From Streptococcus toyakuensis (GTDB lineage Bacteria; Bacillota; Bacilli; Lactobacillales; Streptococcaceae), in contig NZ_AP024523.1 of the NCBI RefSeq assembly GCF_024346585.1, positions 567,001 to 631,000 on the forward strand: 64,000 nucleotides of DNA, in the 5' to 3' direction. Below are positions 61,097 to 64,000 of the stretch, piece by piece; the first letter of the stretch is position 1, and each line of letters opens with the position of its first letter. The notes beneath the pieces were generated by a model. The model was not told where the DNA came from. It made no database searches and saw only the letters and a program-made list of their open reading frames with translations. The position numbers and the translations under genes are program-made.

Positions 61097-61726
61097 ATGT
61101 CAAAACACTATAAACTTGTATTTTATAGCCGTATCTTCTTGTTTCTAGCGGCTTTTACGGGAGTTTATCTTGAAATCGCCAAGCATGGTGGATTTGGGAT
61201 GTTACTCTATTATACGGTTCTGTCCAACCTTTTAGTCGCGATTTTTACGCTCTATCTCCTAAAGGTTATGAGCCGTTTAGGTGAAAACTGGCAAAGACCA
61301 AGTCTCTTGCGCTTAAAAGGTGGGGTCACCATGAGTATCATGATTACCTGTGTGATTTACCATTTCCTTTTAGCGCCTATTGCGACTAATTTCTATGCTC
61401 TAGAAAATTTCCTTTGCCACTATATCGTTCCCCTCTGGTTTTTAGCAGATACCCTCTTTTTTGACAAACAGGGTCAATACAAGATTTGGGACCCAATTGT
61501 GTGGACGATTTTACCCTTGCTGTATATGATTTTTGCTCTTTTTAATGGCTTGGTATTGAAACTTGATGTTCCTAATTCTAAGGTCAGTCCCTTCCCGTAC
61601 TTCTTTTTGAATGTGAACAAGGGTTGGGATGTCGTGTTCAAGTGGTGTCTGATTATCTTTGTTGCTTATATGGTGGCAGGATTTATCTTCTACTTTATTA
61701 AGCAAATCAAGAGAAAATCATCCTAA
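61097..61726 (+). CDS. Pr6Pr-family membrane protein
   Basis: A 209-residue integral membrane protein with about six helices, starting MSKHYKLVFYSRIFLFLAAF. It resembles the Pr6Pr/FAR-17a/AIG1-like group of uncharacterised proteins. Conserved-looking histidines are in ITCVIYHFLLAP and NFLCHYIVPLWFLADTLFFD, the second pattern recalling eukaryotic AIG1/ADTRP hydrolases. It starts 2 bases after the PhnA-type gene, so it is in the same operon. Function unknown. Confidence 0.8.
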   Translation: MSKHYKLVFYSRIFLFLAAFTGVYLEIAKHGGFGMLLYYTVLSNLLVAIFTLYLLKVMSRLGENWQRPSLLRLKGGVTMSIMITCVIYHFLLAPIATNFYALENFLCHYIVPLWFLADTLFFDKQGQYKIWDPIVWTILPLLYMIFALFNGLVLKLDVPNSKVSPFPYFFLNVNKGWDVVFKWCLIIFVAYMVAGFIFYFIKQIKRKSS

Positions 61727-61751
61727 GACACAAGGGATTCATTTTCGAGTT

Positions 61752-61793
61752 TAAGAAGGAGTCTGTACACTAAAGAGGCTTCTTCTTTTCTTG
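61752..61793 (+). terminator. Weak terminator before the MFS gene
   Basis: AAGAAGGAGTC and GAGGCTTCTT form an imperfect stem, followed by CTTTTCTT. Confidence 0.5.
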
Positions 61794-61850
61794 CTTGTTT
61801 GATGACTATCAAAAAAGTAGAAGATTAAGAGAAATATAGAAAGAGATTTC

Positions 61851-63002
61851 ATGAAACAATTTTTAGAACGGGCCAGTATTTTGGCTCTCTCCCTCGTTTT
61901 GATTACGTCCTTTTCCATCTCGAGTGCTCTGCCAGCCATGTTTGACTATTATCAAGGTTATCCTAAGGAACAAATTGAGCTCTTGGCGAGCTTGCCTTCC
62001 TTTGGAATCATGATTATGTTATTACTAAATGGTTTCTTAGAAAAAATATTTCCTGAGCGCTTACAGATCAGTTTGGGATTGCTGATTTTATCACTAAGTG
62101 GAACTGCTCCCTTTTGGTACCAAGCTTATCCTTTTGTCTTTGGAACACGGATTCTTTTTGGTTTAGGTGTTGGGATGATCAATGCCAAGGCCATTTCTAT
62201 TATCAGTGAACGCTATCAAGGAAAAACGAGAATTCAGATGTTAGGGCTACGCGGTTCTGCAGAGGTCGTTGGGGCTTCTCTCATTACCTTGGCAGTCGGC
62301 CAATTGTTGGCCTTTGGTTGGACAGCTACTTTCTTAGCTTATAGTGCTGGATTTTTAGTTCTGATCCTTTATCTGCTCTTTGTACCTTATGGAAAAGAAA
62401 AGAAAGAAGTCAAGAAAAAAACGAAGGAAGCAAGTCGCTTAACTCGGGAAATGAAGGGCTTGATTTTTATCTTAGCTATTGAAGCGGCGGTTGTAGTTTG
62501 TACCAATACAGCTATTACCATCCGTATTCCAAGTCTGATGGTGGAAAGAGGACTGGGAGATGCCCAGTTATCTAGTTTTGTTCTTAGTGTCATGCAGTTG
62601 ATCGGGATTGTGGCTGGTGTGAGTTTTTCTTTCCTGATTTCAATATTTAAAGAGAAACTGCTCCTCTGGTCTGGTATTACCTTCGGCTTGGGGCAAATTG
62701 TGATTGCCTTGTCTCCATCCTTGTGGGTGGTAGTGGCAGGAAGTATTCTGGCTGGCTTTGCCTACAGTGTAGCCTTGACGACAGTCTTTCAACTTGTCTC
62801 TGAAAGAATTCCAGCTAAACTCCTCAATCAAGCAACCTCATTTGCAGTTTTAGGCTGTAGTTTCGGAGCCTTTACGACTCCATTCGTTCTAGGTGCAATT
62901 GGCTTATTAACTCACAATGGGATGTTGGTCTTTGCTATCTTAGGATCTTGGTTAATTGTAACCTCTATCTTTGTCATGTACCTACTTCAAAAGAGAGCTT
63001 AG
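61851..63002 (+). CDS. Major facilitator superfamily transporter
   Basis: A 383-residue MFS protein with about twelve membrane helices. The loop 2-3 signature of the family is reduced (LNGFLEKIFPERLQ), and a typical helix 4-5 pattern is GTRILFGLGVGMINAKAIS. A basic central loop (GKEKKEVKKKTKEASRLTRE) separates the halves. It resembles CynX/NimT-like exporters of unknown substrate. AAAGAG precedes the ATG. No regulatory neighbour suggests a substrate. Confidence 0.85.
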   Translation: MKQFLERASILALSLVLITSFSISSALPAMFDYYQGYPKEQIELLASLPSFGIMIMLLLNGFLEKIFPERLQISLGLLILSLSGTAPFWYQAYPFVFGTRILFGLGVGMINAKAISIISERYQGKTRIQMLGLRGSAEVVGASLITLAVGQLLAFGWTATFLAYSAGFLVLILYLLFVPYGKEKKEVKKKTKEASRLTREMKGLIFILAIEAAVVVCTNTAITIRIPSLMVERGLGDAQLSSFVLSVMQLIGIVAGVSFSFLISIFKEKLLLWSGITFGLGQIVIALSPSLWVVVAGSILAGFAYSVALTTVFQLVSERIPAKLLNQATSFAVLGCSFGAFTTPFVLGAIGLLTHNGMLVFAILGSWLIVTSIFVMYLLQKRA

Positions 63003-63065
63003 GATTGGTTTCCTAAGTTTTTCTTTTTTGGATTTTTGTACCCAGACACTATTTGATTTAGGGCC

Positions 63066-63094
63066 TTGTTTACAGACTAATTTCTTGATAAAAT
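63066..63094 (+). promoter_or_regulatory. truA promoter with almost no 5' leader
   Basis: TTGTTT (63066-63071), 17-base spacer, TAAAAT (63089-63094). The predicted transcript start is within 0-2 bases of the truA ATG at 63102. Confidence 0.6.
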
Positions 63095-63101
63095 AGAAGT
63101 T

Positions 63102-63851
63102 ATGACAAGATATAAAGCAACTATTTCCTATGATGGTTACGCCTTTGCTGGTTTTCAGCGCCAGCCTCATGCGCGTAGTGTTCAGGAAGAAATTGAAAAA
63201 ACCTTGACCAAGTTAAATAAAGGGCAAGCCATTACTGTTCACGGTGCTGGTAGGACAGATAGTGGGGTTCATGCCCTGGGACAGGTTATTCATTTTAACC
63301 TGCCTTATCAAATGGATGAGGAGAAGCTCCGTTTTGCTCTAGACACTCAGTCCCCTGAAGATATTGATGTGATTTCGATTGAGCTTGTGGCGGATGATTT
63401 TCATTGCCGTTATGCTAAGCACAGTAAGACCTATGAGTTTATCGTGGATAGGGGCCGTCCCAAAAATCCGATGCGCCGTCACTATGCCACCCACTTTCCT
63501 TATCCGCTTGATGTGGAACGGATGCGGGAGGCTATCAAAAAATTAGAAGGCACTCATGATTTCACCGGCTTTACAGCCTCTGGGACTAGTGTAGAGGATA
63601 AGGTTCGCACCATCACAGAAGCTAGTCTTAGGGTTGATGAGACAGGCCAGTTTTTGACCTTTACCTTTTCAGGAAATGGTTTCTTGTATAAGCAGATTCG
63701 TAATATGGTGGGGACACTGCTTAAAATCGGCAATAACCGCATGCCAGTAGAGCAGATTGACCTCATCTTGGAGAAAAAGGACAGGCAGCTTGCAGGTCCC
63801 ACTGCAGCACCAAATGGTTTATATTTAAAGGAGATTCGTTATGAAGAATAA
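63102..63851 (+). CDS. truA: tRNA pseudouridine(38-40) synthase TruA
   Basis: A 249-residue pseudouridine synthase acting on the anticodon arm of tRNAs. The catalytic aspartate lies in [31 protein letters not shown] and [20 protein letters not shown] are the other family motifs. Its stop codon overlaps the start of the next gene. The upstream promoter leaves almost no leader, and no good Shine-Dalgarno is visible. Confidence 0.96.
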   Translation: MTRYKATISYDGYAFAGFQRQPHARSVQEEIEKTLTKLNKGQAITVHGAGRTDSGVHALGQVIHFNLPYQMDEEKLRFALDTQSPEDIDVISIELVADDFHCRYAKHSKTYEFIVDRGRPKNPMRRHYATHFPYPLDVERMREAIKKLEGTHDFTGFTASGTSVEDKVRTITEASLRVDETGQFLTFTFSGNGFLYKQIRNMVGTLLKIGNNRMPVEQIDLILEKKDRQLAGPTAAPNGLYLKEIRYEE

Positions 63852-64000
63852 TCGTATTTTAGCACTTTCTGGAAATGATATTTTTAGTGGTGGTGGTTTG
63901 TCAGCTGATTTGGCTACTTATACCTTGAACGGCTTGCATGGCTTTGTAGCAGTGACTTGTTTGACAGCCTTGACGGAAAAGGGCTTTGAAGTCTTTCCAA
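63841..64000 (+). CDS. Pyridoxine/hydroxymethylpyrimidine kinase (PdxK/ThiD type), 3' end outside window
   Basis: The 53 visible residues begin [20 protein letters not shown] and continue with [20 protein letters not shown], the N-terminus of the ribokinase-like ThiD/PdxK family. The [10 protein letters not shown] version is that of the Firmicute PdxK-type enzymes rather than the SGSDSSGGAG of classical ThiD. Start ATG overlaps the truA stop by 11 bases, with AAAGGAG inside truA. It would phosphorylate pyridoxal/pyridoxine or HMP; the distinction cannot be made from this fragment. Confidence 0.8.
   Translation, partial: MKNNRILALSGNDIFSGGGLSADLATYTLNGLHGFVAVTCLTALTEKGFEVFP

Overview
The window is chromosomal DNA of a Mitis-group streptococcus (Streptococcus mitis, S. 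pneumoniae, S. pseudopneumoniae or a close relative). The evidence is the gene order (nanK/nanR, pbp2b-recR-ddl-murF, ftsAZ-ylmEFGH-divIVA-ileS, gpmA, psaBCA/tpxD, pepO, relA-dtd, psaR, thrS, rpsO, trmK, galE, cmk, truA), three BOX repeats, a choline-binding cell-wall amidase, extended -10 promoters and low G+C. From memory, the order follows the pneumococcal chromosome from about SP_1675 down to SP_1598 with some extra genes. I cannot fix the species from this window alone.

Layout. 1-2.4 kb: end of a sialic-acid locus (nanK, nanR) split by a RelBE-type toxin-antitoxin pair lying between two copies of one terminator. 2.5-8.7 kb: cell-wall synthesis and repair (pbp2b, recR, ddl, murF, a membrane protein). 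The PBP2b carries the residue pattern of low-affinity, penicillin-resistant alleles. 8.8-17.7 kb: division cluster ftsA-ftsZ-ylmE-sepF-ylmG-ylmH-divIVA, then a T-box controlled ileS. 17.8-24.6 kb: gpmA, a GH95 fucosidase, and an ABC exporter with a coiled-coil permease. 24.6-30.2 kb: manganese/oxidative-stress block tpxD, psaA-psaC-psaB, pepO, with a MITE-like element between psaA and tpxD. 30.3-35.7 kb: metallo-hydrolase, choline-binding amidase, relA-dtd. 35.7-42.7 kb: small membrane proteins, PnuC-like transporter, PsaR, phosphoesterase, Rrf2 regulator, a lipase-fold hydrolase, and a BceRS-type two-component system. 42.7-45.8 kb: T-box controlled thrS and rpsO.

45.8-51.0 kb is the accessory part. 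A CadD metal exporter with a small upstream reading frame and a compound operator-like promoter sits between two pairs of long direct repeats. It is followed by a four-gene iron/siderophore-type operon (FecCD permease, ATPase, lipoprotein, Fes/BesA-like esterase). 51.0-64.0 kb returns to core genes: acyltransferase, CtpE-like P-type ATPase, trmK-nif3, FAD oxidoreductase, galE, GtrB-type glycosyltransferase, ferredoxin, LysM protein, cmk, a PhnA-type protein, two membrane proteins, truA and the start of a pdxK/thiD-type kinase.

Metal handling recurs: PsaBCA import with its regulator PsaR 10 kb away, CadD export, a P-type ATPase and the siderophore-type operon. No tRNA, rRNA, CRISPR array, intact insertion sequence or prophage was seen. 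Protein families and pneumococcal comparisons come from recall and reading of motifs; no search was run.
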